Origin: RH-AL1 sp965277735
GTDB lineage: Bacteria; Pseudomonadota; Alphaproteobacteria; Rhizobiales; Beijerinckiaceae
Assembly: GCA_965277735.1 (NCBI GenBank)
Contig: CBDIDO010000002.1
Location: forward strand, 620,001 to 684,000
Reading direction: 5' to 3'
Length of the DNA stretch: 64,000 bases
The position numbers and the translations under genes were made by a program. The notes under the pieces are model-generated. The model was not told the origin of the DNA and did not search any database. It worked only from the letters and a program-made list of their open reading frames with translations. Numbering within the stretch: position 1 is the stretch's first letter; the number at the start of each line of letters is the position of its first letter. This document shows, piece after piece, positions 35,173-43,206 of this stretch.

Positions 35173-35333
35173 TATCCGAACCCCGCCGACCATCCCATGC
35201 CGAATGACCATCCGCGTAAACCCAATTGTAACCGTAGCTTTCGTGGGGCTGGAGCTCAGCCATCTCTGTCGGACCTACCTAATCGACCAACGTCATGCAG
35301 GCACTCAAACGCGCCTAGCATATGCAGACCCAT

Positions 35334-35413
35334 GACCAGTTGAGGCATTGACCAGCTGATCAGCTAGACAGGTTGGTAGTTAACAGGTTGACCAGCTCAG
35401 GCATTGACCAGCC
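35334..35413. repeat. iteron-like direct repeats, 56-base spacing
   Basis: A 24-base unit containing GGCATTGACCAGC occurs at 35334-35357 and 35390-35413 with three mismatches. GACCAG-type half units lie between and after (35358 GATCAGCT, about 35436 GACCAAGCT). Units start exactly 56 bases apart. This noncoding stretch precedes the HUH-motif gene by about 330 bases, which suits an origin or nick region. That is inference. Confidence 0.55.
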
Positions 35414-35740
35414 AGACACTCAACAACTTGTCACTGACCAAGCTGACCGGCTTACCCAGGCCCCAGCCCCAAGGCTAGACATACCCCAGCTACCGGTCGT
35501 GCGGTCGAACGAGGGGTCGATGTGGGGCTTCCCGCCTCGGCAGTGGTGGCAGCGCCAAGCCTGTGTGGCGCTCGTCGATCAGCCGACCGGGCACGCTGCC
35601 CGCAGGGCATACCGCCGCCCCGGCTGAATACGAGCCGATAGATACGGTGTCGAGGCATCTACGGCGGTCAAAGACGCTCCAAGCGGCCGCGTAAAGGTAC
35701 CGGCCAGGGTCTTCCTGGTACCAACCTTTGGAGCGGAACC

Positions 35741-36289
35741 TTGGAAAAAATCAATCGCCGATACAACGACGCCTGGGGCGGCTACATCGAAGCTCGCGTC
35801 AGCCGAGGCTGGCAGCCCTATTTGTTGACCTTCATGTTCGAGCCGCTGCCCGGCAGCCAGTCGGCGAAGATGGCGCAAATGACCCGACACCTGGAAGCGG
35901 CCTACTCAGTCTTCGTCACCCGCGTCGTTCGGAAACCTAAGACAGCAGCGGCACGCGGTGTCGCCCCGATCTGGTTGTGCTCGCCCGACCGGCCCGTCTA
36001 CAAGCGCGAGAAGCAGAGCCTGCGCGACATTCTTGTCAACGACGGGCTCCATTTCCACGCGATCCTGTTGATGCCGCCCCTGTCGCGCCTAGAGGACGTG
36101 TCAGGTCACTTCCGCGACCTGCGGCGTACCTATCAGCAACAGGCTTCGCTCGACCGCGTCGATGCGGTGCCGATCAGTGACCGGTTAGCCTATGTGCATG
36201 GATACGGTTGGAAGTCGGTGCTCGACGGCCGCTTCGACCTTGGCGACGCCTTCGTGCTGCCGCGGGCTCAGAACGAGCTTGCGGCGTAA
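35741..36289 (+). CDS. HUH-motif protein, possible rolling-circle Rep or relaxase-like
   Basis: The 182-residue protein starts at TTG after TTTGGAGCGG. It has a compact alpha/beta body with GLHFHAILLMPP (His104-Phe-His106, an HUH metal motif in a hydrophobic strand) and, 45 residues later, AYVHGYGWKSV with Tyr151, Tyr155 and Lys158. That is the order of rolling-circle Rep motifs II and III (HUH, then YxxxYxxK-like). The first motif is unclear. It is near half the size of full Reps. With the repeats upstream it may form an initiator/origin pair; no homology search supports this yet. Confidence 0.5.
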   Translation: MEKINRRYNDAWGGYIEARVSRGWQPYLLTFMFEPLPGSQSAKMAQMTRHLEAAYSVFVTRVVRKPKTAAARGVAPIWLCSPDRPVYKREKQSLRDILVNDGLHFHAILLMPPLSRLEDVSGHFRDLRRTYQQQASLDRVDAVPISDRLAYVHGYGWKSVLDGRFDLGDAFVLPRAQNELAA

Positions 36290-36297
36290 GCAACAAA

Positions 36298-36324
36298 AAA
36301 GGGAGAGCGTGAGCCCTCCCCTTT
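36298..36324. terminator. bidirectional hairpin between convergent genes
   Basis: AAAGGGAG and CTCCCCTTT surround a short loop, with an A run before and a T run after, between the HUH-motif gene stop and the convergent gene at 36344. The layout suits a shared terminator. Confidence 0.6.
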
Positions 36325-36343
36325 GCATTCGTCAAATCGGCAC

Positions 36344-37105
36344 CTACTCGGTGTCCAACGCCTTCTCGATCTCAACGGCGCGCCAGACGAGCATGCCGTT
36401 CGCGTCGTTGGCCTCCCGTTCGATCATGATCCCGTAACGGTCGCCGACTTTCGAGTTGCCGGCGAGAAACAGGGCCAACTCGTGCTCTTCCATGGCGACT
36501 AGCAAGTGTTCGAAGACCTGCATCAACGTGATCTTCGGCAGCGCGAACTTCGGCGGACCGCCCGCTTCGTTGACAGACGCCCGGATCAGCGACGAGCCGC
36601 CGGGCGCCCCGTTCGACTTGGTATCGCCCACCGCGCTACCACGCTTACGCTCGGGAGCTTGTATTTCCTTCAGCCGCGTGCGGATTTCCTCCTCCGACTT
36701 CGGCTTCGGCTTCTTCAGGCCATCGAAGCCGCTCGCCTTGAGGACTTCCAAGATCTCCTCGAGCGACTTGGTATTGTCGTCGAAGATGCTCTGGGTTGCG
36801 TAAGCGTGATCTTCAGCACGCTTGCCCTCGCTGCCGTCGCGGGCGCCGTAGACGAATTGGTGGCAGTGCTTGTTAAGGTGCTTGGGGTCTCGCGCGTTGC
36901 CTTCCGCCCAAAACGGCAGGGCGTAGAAGGCGCTCTGCATCGCCTTCGACTTTTTGAGTGCACGATACAGCGCGCCGGCGGAAACGCTGCTCTCGTAATT
37001 GGCCGTGCGGACACCATCGTAACGCTTCTGTGCAGTCTTTGCGCCTTCGATGGGGTTCTCGTCGATCTCAGCCAACAGGCGATTGAGTGGGTAAAAACCG
37101 GGCAT
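36344..37105 (-). CDS. unknown protein of 253 residues
   Basis: The N-terminal half is helical and rich in charged residues (FYPLNRLLAEIDENPIEGAK, SAGALYRALKKSKAMQSAFY). A Lys/Glu linker follows (KKPKPKSEEEIRTRLKEIQA). The C-terminal part (LPKITLMQVFEHLLVAMEEH, LALFLAGNSKVGDRYGIMIE) is a small alpha/beta segment. Nothing matches a known enzyme motif. It follows the AlpA-like gene by 45 bases on the same strand, so both are likely one transcript. Confidence 0.55.
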   Translation of the reverse strand: MPGFYPLNRLLAEIDENPIEGAKTAQKRYDGVRTANYESSVSAGALYRALKKSKAMQSAFYALPFWAEGNARDPKHLNKHCHQFVYGARDGSEGKRAEDHAYATQSIFDDNTKSLEEILEVLKASGFDGLKKPKPKSEEEIRTRLKEIQAPERKRGSAVGDTKSNGAPGGSSLIRASVNEAGGPPKFALPKITLMQVFEHLLVAMEEHELALFLAGNSKVGDRYGIMIEREANDANGMLVWRAVEIEKALDTE

Positions 37106-37150
37106 GGGTATCTCCTGGGAAAAGGTTCGAATTTCGGGGATTCTTGGCGG

Positions 37151-37375
37151 TCAGCAGTGCGGCGCGAGCGGCGTGTTCGCGGCGCGCACAAGCGCCTTCA
37201 CGTCGCCCACTCGGTAGGCGGCGGTACGCGCGCCGAGCATGATGCAGGCGGGCGCCTTGCCGGCTTTGCGCCAGACAAACCACGTGCTGCGGCTGATCGG
37301 CACCGGGTTGCCGGGGCCGATGATCGACGACAGCCGCACTAGGCTATCGTCCGGGAGGTCGAAAATGTTGGTCAT
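37151..37375 (-). CDS. AlpA-like HTH regulator
   Basis: The ATG at 37375 gives 74 residues. VRLSSIIGPGNPVPISRSTW then FVWRKAGKAPACIMLGARTA then YRVGDVKALV is the winged MerR-like fold of AlpA phage/island regulators: PIS-RSTWFxWxxxGKxPxxxxLGxRxxxYxxxDV. AlpA proteins commonly activate integrase or excisionase genes in P4-type islands. The open frame extends to 37459 but that region is not AlpA-like. Confidence 0.82.
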   Translation of the reverse strand: MTNIFDLPDDSLVRLSSIIGPGNPVPISRSTWFVWRKAGKAPACIMLGARTAAYRVGDVKALVRAANTPLAPHC

Positions 37376-37509
37376 AGAACGGTCCCTTCCGTGTTGCGGG
37401 ACCGTCTGAGTAGCTATCAAACGCGAGCCTGTTTCCGAGATTGGAAATCCAATTTCCAATCAGCGTAGCGGCCACGAAGCCGCATTTGCCACCTTAGTAA
37501 GAGCCGCAT

Positions 37510-38652
37510 TCAATTTCGGCGCGTGCCACGCCACTTGATTTCATCGGCCCATCGAAAATCCAATTCCGAAGCGGCCTCTGTCAGGATTTTGCGAATCCAC
37601 TCGTTTGACAACGACAATTTTGACTTGTGAAGATTGCCTTCAGAGTCTTGTACATCAATTAGAGCAGCCTGTATCGCGGCTGTCGCAGCGCTACTCTTTT
37701 CGGTTCTGTGCTCAAATCTTGCAACCGCCATCCCAACTATCATCTTATATAATGTTATCCGGCTAGGTTTCCCAGCCACTTCGTCTGCGTTTGTCTTCAA
37801 AGACTGTATTTCGATTAAGAGTCGATCCCTTTCCGCTCGTAATAGCGATAGCTCATCCGAAGGGTCTGCTTGGCCTTGCATAGAAGGATCAACAGTGAGG
37901 CCGTTCGCCCGAAACCAAAGAGCGAATGCTTTTGGCGATAGGGTATCATCGAGGGCACCGGCCGCAATCGATCTTCTCATCAGGTCATATCGTTCAAAAT
38001 ATTGGTCACAAAAAAGCGATAAATGATGTGATGCATAGTCTTTTAGGCTATCTTCGGTTACAACGTCGGGGCTCTTGCCGAATGAAAGGGCAACAGCTTC
38101 CTCGGCAGTCCATGTTGGCAGTCGCACCCACTTCTCCATTTCAGCAAGCGCATTAGACCTACTGAAAAATGCGTATCTATCATTTTCAAATTTCTCCTTT
38201 TGTATAGCCGCACCAACAAGACCGTCTTGCTCAGCAATCAAAGCGTCGAGAGCGTCATCTTCCAAGGCCAGGAGTTCATTTCTGTATGCATAAGCTTTCG
38301 AGCAATATTTCGATATTGATTCAAGAGAATGTTCCGTCAATTTCAGTCGTCCGCGCTCGCAGATGATCTTGCTTTCATCTGAAAATCTGAAGTAAGCATT
38401 ATTTTTTACGAACGAATAAAGCTCTTCACTGAAGTCGATGGCGACTTCACATATATTTTCTCTATGCAAAGCAGGTCCGCTATTTTTGACTTGTACTCGC
38501 CGGAACTCTTGTTGCAGATTCGCCGTGAAAAGCGGAAAGCGGAGTTCTACCAGAGCCGCGATAGCCACGTTCTTCGATGACTGCATCGCGCGGTCCTGCC
38601 GAGAAGCTAGCAACACGGCTTGTTTGATCCGGCTGCGTTGATGTACTGGCAT
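37510..38652 (-). CDS. AT-rich gene for an unknown 380-residue protein
   Basis: From Met 38652 (MPVHQRSRIKQAVLLASRQD; a later Met at 38586 is possible) the protein is mostly helical. LVELRFPLFTANLQQEFRRV is followed by LPTWTAEEAVALSFGKSPDV, a motif seen in phage-type proteins before HTH or priming domains. A coiled coil (LSLLRAERDRLLIEIQSLKT) and a C-terminal domain (ITLYKMIVGMAVARFEHRTE, SNEWIRKILTEAASEL) follow. Base composition is much lower in GC than the flanks, so it was acquired from another host. No family is recognised. Confidence 0.6.
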   Translation of the reverse strand: MPVHQRSRIKQAVLLASRQDRAMQSSKNVAIAALVELRFPLFTANLQQEFRRVQVKNSGPALHRENICEVAIDFSEELYSFVKNNAYFRFSDESKIICERGRLKLTEHSLESISKYCSKAYAYRNELLALEDDALDALIAEQDGLVGAAIQKEKFENDRYAFFSRSNALAEMEKWVRLPTWTAEEAVALSFGKSPDVVTEDSLKDYASHHLSLFCDQYFERYDLMRRSIAAGALDDTLSPKAFALWFRANGLTVDPSMQGQADPSDELSLLRAERDRLLIEIQSLKTNADEVAGKPSRITLYKMIVGMAVARFEHRTEKSSAATAAIQAALIDVQDSEGNLHKSKLSLSNEWIRKILTEAASELDFRWADEIKWRGTRRN

Positions 38653-38655
38653 ATT

Positions 38656-38883
38656 ATGGACTGGGAAAACACCGCGCAACGCTTCGGCGTCGCTTGCTTT
38701 CTAAAGGGGGCGCCCCCTGATCCAACTGCGCCCGGCGATGCAGCCGCATTTTTCGATGCCGTTGACCTTGCACAAGCTTGGATTGATAGAGCTATCGCCG
38801 CCGGTCGCTTTAAATATCTTGTGCTGTGGGACGGCGGTTCTGGCGAATGGGTTTGGGTCAACGACTTCGACGCTGATTCGTGA
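38656..38883 (+). CDS. small acidic protein, unknown
   Basis: From ATG 38656 the 75 residues begin MDWENTAQRFGVACFLKGAP. LAQAWIDRAIAAGRFKYLVL then WDGGSGEWVWVNDFDADS is a compact helix-strand pattern. It is divergent from the AT-rich gene, with three bases between starts. It ends 80 bases before attR, making it the last gene of the island. An in-frame Met at 38620 or 38641 is possible. Confidence 0.55.
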   Translation: MDWENTAQRFGVACFLKGAPPDPTAPGDAAAFFDAVDLAQAWIDRAIAAGRFKYLVLWDGGSGEWVWVNDFDADS

Positions 38884-38962
38884 TCTATGGGTATTTTTGG
38901 GGGTACCCTCGATTTTTGATATTTGAAAATCGTCGTGAAACAATGGCTTGCAGCACCAAGGT

Positions 38963-38983
38963 GAGTCCCGGAGAGGCCACCAA
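38963..38983. other. attR: 21-bp repeat of the tRNA-Leu 3' end
   Basis: Identical over 21 bases to 5714-5734, including GTCCCGGAGAGGCCACC. It is not part of any tRNA here, so the full tRNA is at the left end. Confidence 0.88.
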
Positions 38984-39000
38984 ACATCATTGTTTGGTGC

Positions 39001-39032
39001 GGTCCGTCCCGCCCGGACGGGCGGAACGGACC
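39001..39032. terminator. hairpin that would follow tRNA-Leu before island entry
   Basis: GGTCCGTCCCGCCC and GGGCGGAACGGACC form a 14-base stem with one mismatch and a four-base loop, 17 bases past attR. In the empty site it would sit just behind the tRNA, where a terminator is expected. It now lies 33 kb away from the tRNA. Confidence 0.5.
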
Positions 39033-39422
39033 GACTCGTAGGCCAGTGGACCACGCGTTTCCACCGCAGCGTATCCGTCTGCAGCGAGCGGCGTCTCCTC
39101 ACTCGACAGGTCTTCGTCCCAGCCGAACACGGTCCCGTGCGACGCTTGGGCTCGCGCCGGTTGCGCGGGCGGATGTCTGCGACGTGCCGACGTCCGACAA
39201 GAAGGTGATGTTGAGCGCCGCATCGTAGGCGAAGCGCTCGGTGAAGCCGTCACCGCGACGCGCCTCGGTCACCTGCCCGTTGGCATCGTATTCGTACGCC
39301 GGCTCGAAGGCGGCGTTCCAGCCGTAGTCGAGTAGGCGACAGACGCCGCGACCAAGTCGGCCGCGCGCGCCTGGCGTACGTCTGTACCGGGAGGCCGCCG
39401 GCGGCCACATTCCAAACCTCAC
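39033..39422 (-). pseudogene. RHS/YD-repeat protein remnant
   Basis: One frame reads AYEYDANGQVTEARRGDGFT then ERFAYDAALNITFLSDVGTS, two YD repeats. A second frame (below 39180) reads HGTVFGWDEDLSSEETPLAA, the FGWDxDxLxxE segment near RHS cores. No start, core or toxin tip remains. RHS proteins are large polymorphic toxins; this is a scrap of one, placed directly outside attR and so part of the older chromosome. Confidence 0.7.
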
Positions 39423-39457
39423 CGCGATGTGCTCTATGTCTCCTTGGAAGGATCGCC

Positions 39458-39706
39458 ATGACCCGGATCGTGGAAACCATCACCTCGATCGATTTGACAG
39501 GTCTTCGTTGTCCCATGCTGGCCCGCCGCATTCGCAAGGCGTTATCGCGCGCGGGAGTCGGCGAGCGTCTCGAGTTCGTGTGCGCCGATCCGCTGGCTTC
39601 CATCGATATCCCGCATCTTGTCGCGACACTCGGCGACGACCTCGTCACCCAGGCCAAGAGCGGCGGCCAGATTTCGTTCGTCGTGCGCCGCGCGGCCCGA
39701 TCGTAG
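39458..39706 (+). CDS. TusA family sulphur carrier protein
   Basis: The 82-residue protein is a complete TusA fold: IDLTGLRCPMLARRIRKALS holds the conserved CP motif (Cys18), then LEFVCADPLASIDIPHLVAT and GGQISFVVRR. TusA proteins pass persulphide sulphur, for example towards tRNA thiolation or molybdenum cofactor. GGAAGGA lies before the ATG. It stands alone between the RHS remnant and a convergent gene. The DPLASIDIPHL segment is as in the alphaproteobacterial subgroup. Confidence 0.88.
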   Translation: MTRIVETITSIDLTGLRCPMLARRIRKALSRAGVGERLEFVCADPLASIDIPHLVATLGDDLVTQAKSGGQISFVVRRAARS

Positions 39707-39718
39707 GTCTGGCTCCGG

Positions 39719-40255
39719 TCACAAGGTCAGATGGTTGCCCCTGCGCGTGGGGCCAAAGAGCCGGTTCACGTCCCGGTAGGGTATTTCGCCGCCGAGCCGG
39801 AAGACCTGGACTTCCGCGATCCCCAACATCGAGGGGTGGAAGGTCAACTGAACCGTCCGCGCGTCTTCCGGCAGGAAGTAGCTGACGCGCGTATCGCCTA
39901 GCGCGATGTCTGCGCTTCGGCCCCCGGACGTGTCGTCGCCGAGCGCAGTTTTCGCTCTATCGGGTGTGATCGTTCTCCCATCGAGCCCGAACGGAAGGAT
40001 CGCCCGCAAAGGATCGAAAAACACGCGGTGGAAGACCACCTGGTCCTCTTCCGACAGCGCGTCGTCCACCTTCCGAAACAAGGTGACGGTGATGCCTAAG
40101 GTGACGATGGGAATGTCGACCCGCTGCCGGCCGGCGCCCAATGGAGCCTGCAGCATGACTCCGCCATTCTCCGCGAGGGCATCGATCCACGCTCCCAGCG
40201 CGTAGCAATTGACTCTATCGGCGATCGCGTCGGACGAGAGGTCGTGGTGGGTCAT
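39719..40255 (-). CDS. unknown protein of 178 residues near the RHS remnant
   Basis: The protein begins MTHHDLSSDAIADRVNCYAL and is beta-rich (PIVTLGITVTLFRKVDDALS, RVSYFLPEDARTVQLTFHPS). It resembles no family I know. It lies 18 bases downstream of the propeller gene on the same strand, so the two are one unit. The RHS relic nearby makes an adaptor or immunity role possible, but nothing in the sequence proves it. Confidence 0.5.
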   Translation of the reverse strand: MTHHDLSSDAIADRVNCYALGAWIDALAENGGVMLQAPLGAGRQRVDIPIVTLGITVTLFRKVDDALSEEDQVVFHRVFFDPLRAILPFGLDGRTITPDRAKTALGDDTSGGRSADIALGDTRVSYFLPEDARTVQLTFHPSMLGIAEVQVFRLGGEIPYRDVNRLFGPTRRGNHLTL

Positions 40256-40273
40256 GTCAACATGGCCTCGCGA

Positions 40274-41065
40274 TCACGGCTTGTCGGTGGGATAGCGCTT
40301 CCAGGTGACGCCATCGAAACGGGCGATGTCGCTGTACCCAAACGACCACAGGACGCCATCCACAGCGTCAACGAGATGGCCGTCGCGGAGCTCGGGTCGC
40401 AGACCTGTCGAGATCTGCCGGATCGACGTCCCGTCGTAGACCGAAACACCGGTTTCTCGCCCGAGGTACAGCTTCCCGGCGAATGGCGCGATCGACACGA
40501 ACGTATCGTTGTCGCGTATGTCCGATCTGTCGGTGAACCCGTCACGGGCGTTTCCCTCGAGAAGAGTCCCGTTGCGACCGCAGATCCAAATCTTGTTTGC
40601 ATTCTCCACGTAGATCGCATGGAGCCACTCGTCCGTTGCGATCTTGACACGTTGCCAAGCCGCTCCGTCGAAATGGAAGACAAGGCCGTCGTTTCCGACT
40701 GCGTAGAGGTCATCGGCGGCCGACCCGTTCAAATCTTCTAACATGCGGACCTCCGATGAGGAGGGAGGCAGCAGGAGGCCGGCGTCGACATGCCGCCAGT
40801 CGTTTGGGTGCGAACGCCGATAAACCTGGCCGCTGAGGGCGCCGCAGGCGAACAGGTCGGTGCCGACCTGACGAATACGCCGCATATATCCGTACCCGTC
40901 GGCGTCGTCGGCCTGAAGGCCCGCGCCGGGTATCCGCTCGTAGAAGCCTTCCTGCCGAGACGTGGTCGGAGACGCCGTGTCCTTGTCGCGCAAGGCGATC
41001 CGGCAACAGGCAAGTTCGAGGATGCGGTGATTCTGCGCCAGGTTGGCGAGGTGCCAAGCGCCCAA
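40274..41065 (-). CDS. small beta-propeller-like repeat protein
   Basis: The 263-residue protein contains five similar units of about 38-45 residues. Examples are LFACGALSGQVYR, LYAVGNDGLVFHFDGAAWQR, IWICGRNGTLLEG, LYLGRETGVSVYDG and LWSFGYSDIARFDGVTWKRY. Each has a hydrophobic strand, G-x-x-G turn and a W/F-rich strand, as in YCF48/WD40-like propellers. The start is TTG, close to an in-frame stop, so the true N-terminus may be lost. It shares an operon with the 178-residue gene. Confidence 0.55.
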   Translation of the reverse strand: MGAWHLANLAQNHRILELACCRIALRDKDTASPTTSRQEGFYERIPGAGLQADDADGYGYMRRIRQVGTDLFACGALSGQVYRRSHPNDWRHVDAGLLLPPSSSEVRMLEDLNGSAADDLYAVGNDGLVFHFDGAAWQRVKIATDEWLHAIYVENANKIWICGRNGTLLEGNARDGFTDRSDIRDNDTFVSIAPFAGKLYLGRETGVSVYDGTSIRQISTGLRPELRDGHLVDAVDGVLWSFGYSDIARFDGVTWKRYPTDKP

Positions 41066-41184
41066 CTGGCGCTCCTGCGCCTAGCGGGGGGCGAAACGAG
41101 CGCCCGTGCACCAAATCTTTACCAAATAAACCGACCTTCATCGCGTGCGGGCGAAGTGCGTCCGGCACCTCGCCGGAATGAACG

Positions 41185-41955
41185 ATGAAGCTGGTAATTT
41201 TGGCTGGCGGCCTCGGGACACGCCTCGTCGAAGAGACCCTCGTGCGGCCCAAGCCGATGGTCGAGATCGGCGGCCGGCCGATCCTCTGGCACATCATGAA
41301 GATCTATTCGGCCTACGGTTTCAACGAATTCATCATCTGCCTGGGCTACAAGGGCTTCTACATCAAGGAGTTCTTCGCGAACTACATGATGCACACGTCG
41401 GACATGACGTTCGACATGCAGCGCAACAGCGTCGACTACCATACGCGCGGCGCCGAGCCGTGGCGCGTCACAACGATCGACACCGGCGAAGGCACGATGA
41501 CCGGCGGCCGGCTCAAGCGCGTGCTCGGCCATGTCGCTGACGAGCCGGTCTTCGGGCTGACCTACGGCGACGGCGTCGCCGACATCGATATCGGCGCCCA
41601 GCTCGCCTTTCACCGGGCCCACGGCAAGCTCGCCACCGTCACGGCGGTCCAGCCGCCGACGCGTTTCGGCGCGATGAGCCTTGAAGACGATAGGATCGTG
41701 TCCTTCGCCGAGAAGCCCGAGACGGACCGCGCGTGGATCAACGGAGGCTTCTTCCTGCTCTCGCCGAAAGTCGGCGACCTGATCGCCGGCGACGCAACGA
41801 TCTGGGAGCACGAGCCGATGAACGAGCTCGTCGCGAGGGGTGAGATGCGGGCCTATCGCCATCGCGGCTTCTGGCATCCGATGGACACGCTCCGCGACAA
41901 GATGTTCCTCGAGCAGGAATGGGCCGCAGGCACGCCGAAGTGGAGAGTGTGGTGA
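41185..41955 (+). CDS. rfbF: glucose-1-phosphate cytidylyltransferase
   Basis: The 256-residue enzyme joins glucose-1-phosphate and CTP to CDP-glucose. The nucleotide loop LAGGLGTRLVEETLVRPKPM (residues 6-25), GGRPILWHIMKIYSAYGFNE and FGLTYGDGVADIDI (metal-binding Asp) identify RfbF. It is the first gene of the polysaccharide operon. Its stop overlaps the GTG start of rfbG (GTGA). Confidence 0.95.
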   Translation: MKLVILAGGLGTRLVEETLVRPKPMVEIGGRPILWHIMKIYSAYGFNEFIICLGYKGFYIKEFFANYMMHTSDMTFDMQRNSVDYHTRGAEPWRVTTIDTGEGTMTGGRLKRVLGHVADEPVFGLTYGDGVADIDIGAQLAFHRAHGKLATVTAVQPPTRFGAMSLEDDRIVSFAEKPETDRAWINGGFFLLSPKVGDLIAGDATIWEHEPMNELVARGEMRAYRHRGFWHPMDTLRDKMFLEQEWAAGTPKWRVW

Positions 41956-43088
41956 TCACCTCCGGCTTCTGGTTCGGCCGCCGCGTCCTCGTGACCGGTC
42001 ACACCGGCTTCAAGGGTTCCTGGCTCGCGCTGATCCTGGCGCGCCTCGGCGCCGAAGTGACGGGCCTGGCGCTCGATCCGCCCGACGGCCCTCAGCTTTA
42101 CGACCTCGCCAGCGTCGCCGAGACCCTGGACGACATAAGGGCCGAAATCGCCGACGCGCGCGCGGTAACGCAGGCCGTCGCCAAGGCCGATCCCGAGATC
42201 ATCATCCACATGGCGGCGCAGCCGCTCGTGAAAGAGGGTTACAAGGCGCCTGCCGAGACCTTCCGCACCAACGTCATGGGGACCGTCCATGTCCTCGACG
42301 CCGCCCGCCATGCACCCAGCCTGCGTGTCGTTCTCGTCGTCACCACCGACAAATGCTACGAGAACGACGAGACGAGCCGCAGTTTTCGCGAGATCGACCG
42401 CCTCGGCGGCGCCGATCCCTACAGCAACTCGAAGGCGTGCGCCGAGCAGGTCACGGCCTGCTACAGGGCGAGCTTCTTCAGCGAGCCCAGCCGCCCGGTC
42501 GCGATCGCGTCGGTGCGGGCCGGCAACGTCATCGGTGGCGGCGATTTCGCAGCCGATCGCATCGTGCCGGATGCCGTGCGGGCGATGATGGCGCACACGA
42601 GGCTCGAGGTCCGCAACCCAGGGGCGGTTCGACCCTGGCAGCATGTCGTCGATCCGTTGCTCGCCTACCTCGAGATCGCGGAGCGGGGCTTCTCCGATCC
42701 GACGACCTACGGCACGGCCTGGAACATCGGCCCCGGCGCAGCCTCGGAGCGCGACGTCGCCGCTCTGCTCGCCGGTCTTGCCGCGGCCTGGGCGCCTGCG
42801 ACTCCCTGGCAACGCGACACCCGAACGCATGCGAAGGAAGCCGGCACACTTCGGCTCGACACCGCCAAAGCCCGCGAGCAGCTCGGCTGGAGCCCCCTGT
42901 TGACCTTTGACGAGATGATCGACTGGACCGCCGCCTGGTATCGCAGCTACGCCGAGGGCCGCGACGTGCGTCCGCTCACGATTCAGCAGATCGATCAGGC
43001 GCTCATGCAGCGTCTGCGCGTGACCGCGCCGGGGGCGGCGACGGCCCTCGATCCGTCCGTCGACAGGCTCCTGGCGCAACGAGCCTGA
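41952..43088 (+). CDS. rfbG: CDP-glucose 4,6-dehydratase
   Basis: The 378-residue short-chain dehydrogenase/reductase turns CDP-glucose into CDP-4-keto-6-deoxyglucose. The NAD motif GHTGFKGSWL near the N-terminus and the catalytic DPYSNSKACAEQV (Tyr-x3-Lys) are present, as are NVIGGGDFAADRIVPD and RPWQHVVDPLLAYL, characteristic of RfbG. I place the start at GTG 41952, overlapping the rfbF stop. An upstream Met at 41919 would lie inside rfbF. Confidence 0.95.
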   Translation: MITSGFWFGRRVLVTGHTGFKGSWLALILARLGAEVTGLALDPPDGPQLYDLASVAETLDDIRAEIADARAVTQAVAKADPEIIIHMAAQPLVKEGYKAPAETFRTNVMGTVHVLDAARHAPSLRVVLVVTTDKCYENDETSRSFREIDRLGGADPYSNSKACAEQVTACYRASFFSEPSRPVAIASVRAGNVIGGGDFAADRIVPDAVRAMMAHTRLEVRNPGAVRPWQHVVDPLLAYLEIAERGFSDPTTYGTAWNIGPGAASERDVAALLAGLAAAWAPATPWQRDTRTHAKEAGTLRLDTAKAREQLGWSPLLTFDEMIDWTAAWYRSYAEGRDVRPLTIQQIDQALMQRLRVTAPGAATALDPSVDRLLAQRA

Positions 43089-43206
43089 AAGTCTTCCAGG
43101 GAAGCTCTTAGAAGCCGCGCGATGGAAACGCATTGTTAACCATAATTTCCCTACGGTCCGACAAGGACGGACGGCGCGTTTTAGCGTCGGCGTGAGGAAC
43201 AGGACC

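Larger units (their letters stand above)
5714..38983. mobile_element. 33.3 kb tRNA-Leu genomic island bounded by 21-bp direct repeats
   Basis: An integrase gene points inward from tRNA-Leu, and 21 bases from the tRNA T loop through CCA and one further A (5714-5734) recur exactly at 38963-38983. Everything between is accessory: recombinases, IS elements, broken genes, methyltransferase and helicase genes, an AlpA-like regulator and an HUH-motif protein. Genes on both sides are intact and of core or surface type. No complete conjugation set is visible, so it is an integrative or mobilizable element rather than a self-transmissible ICE. Confidence 0.85.

Noticed and set aside
35334..35413. CRISPR array
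   Set aside because: Only two 24-base units with imperfect identity and no cas genes; spacing suits iterons better.
35373..35627. An 84-codon frame over the repeat region
   Set aside because: Its sequence follows the repeated GACCAG units; no ribosome binding site or family, so the repeats explain it.
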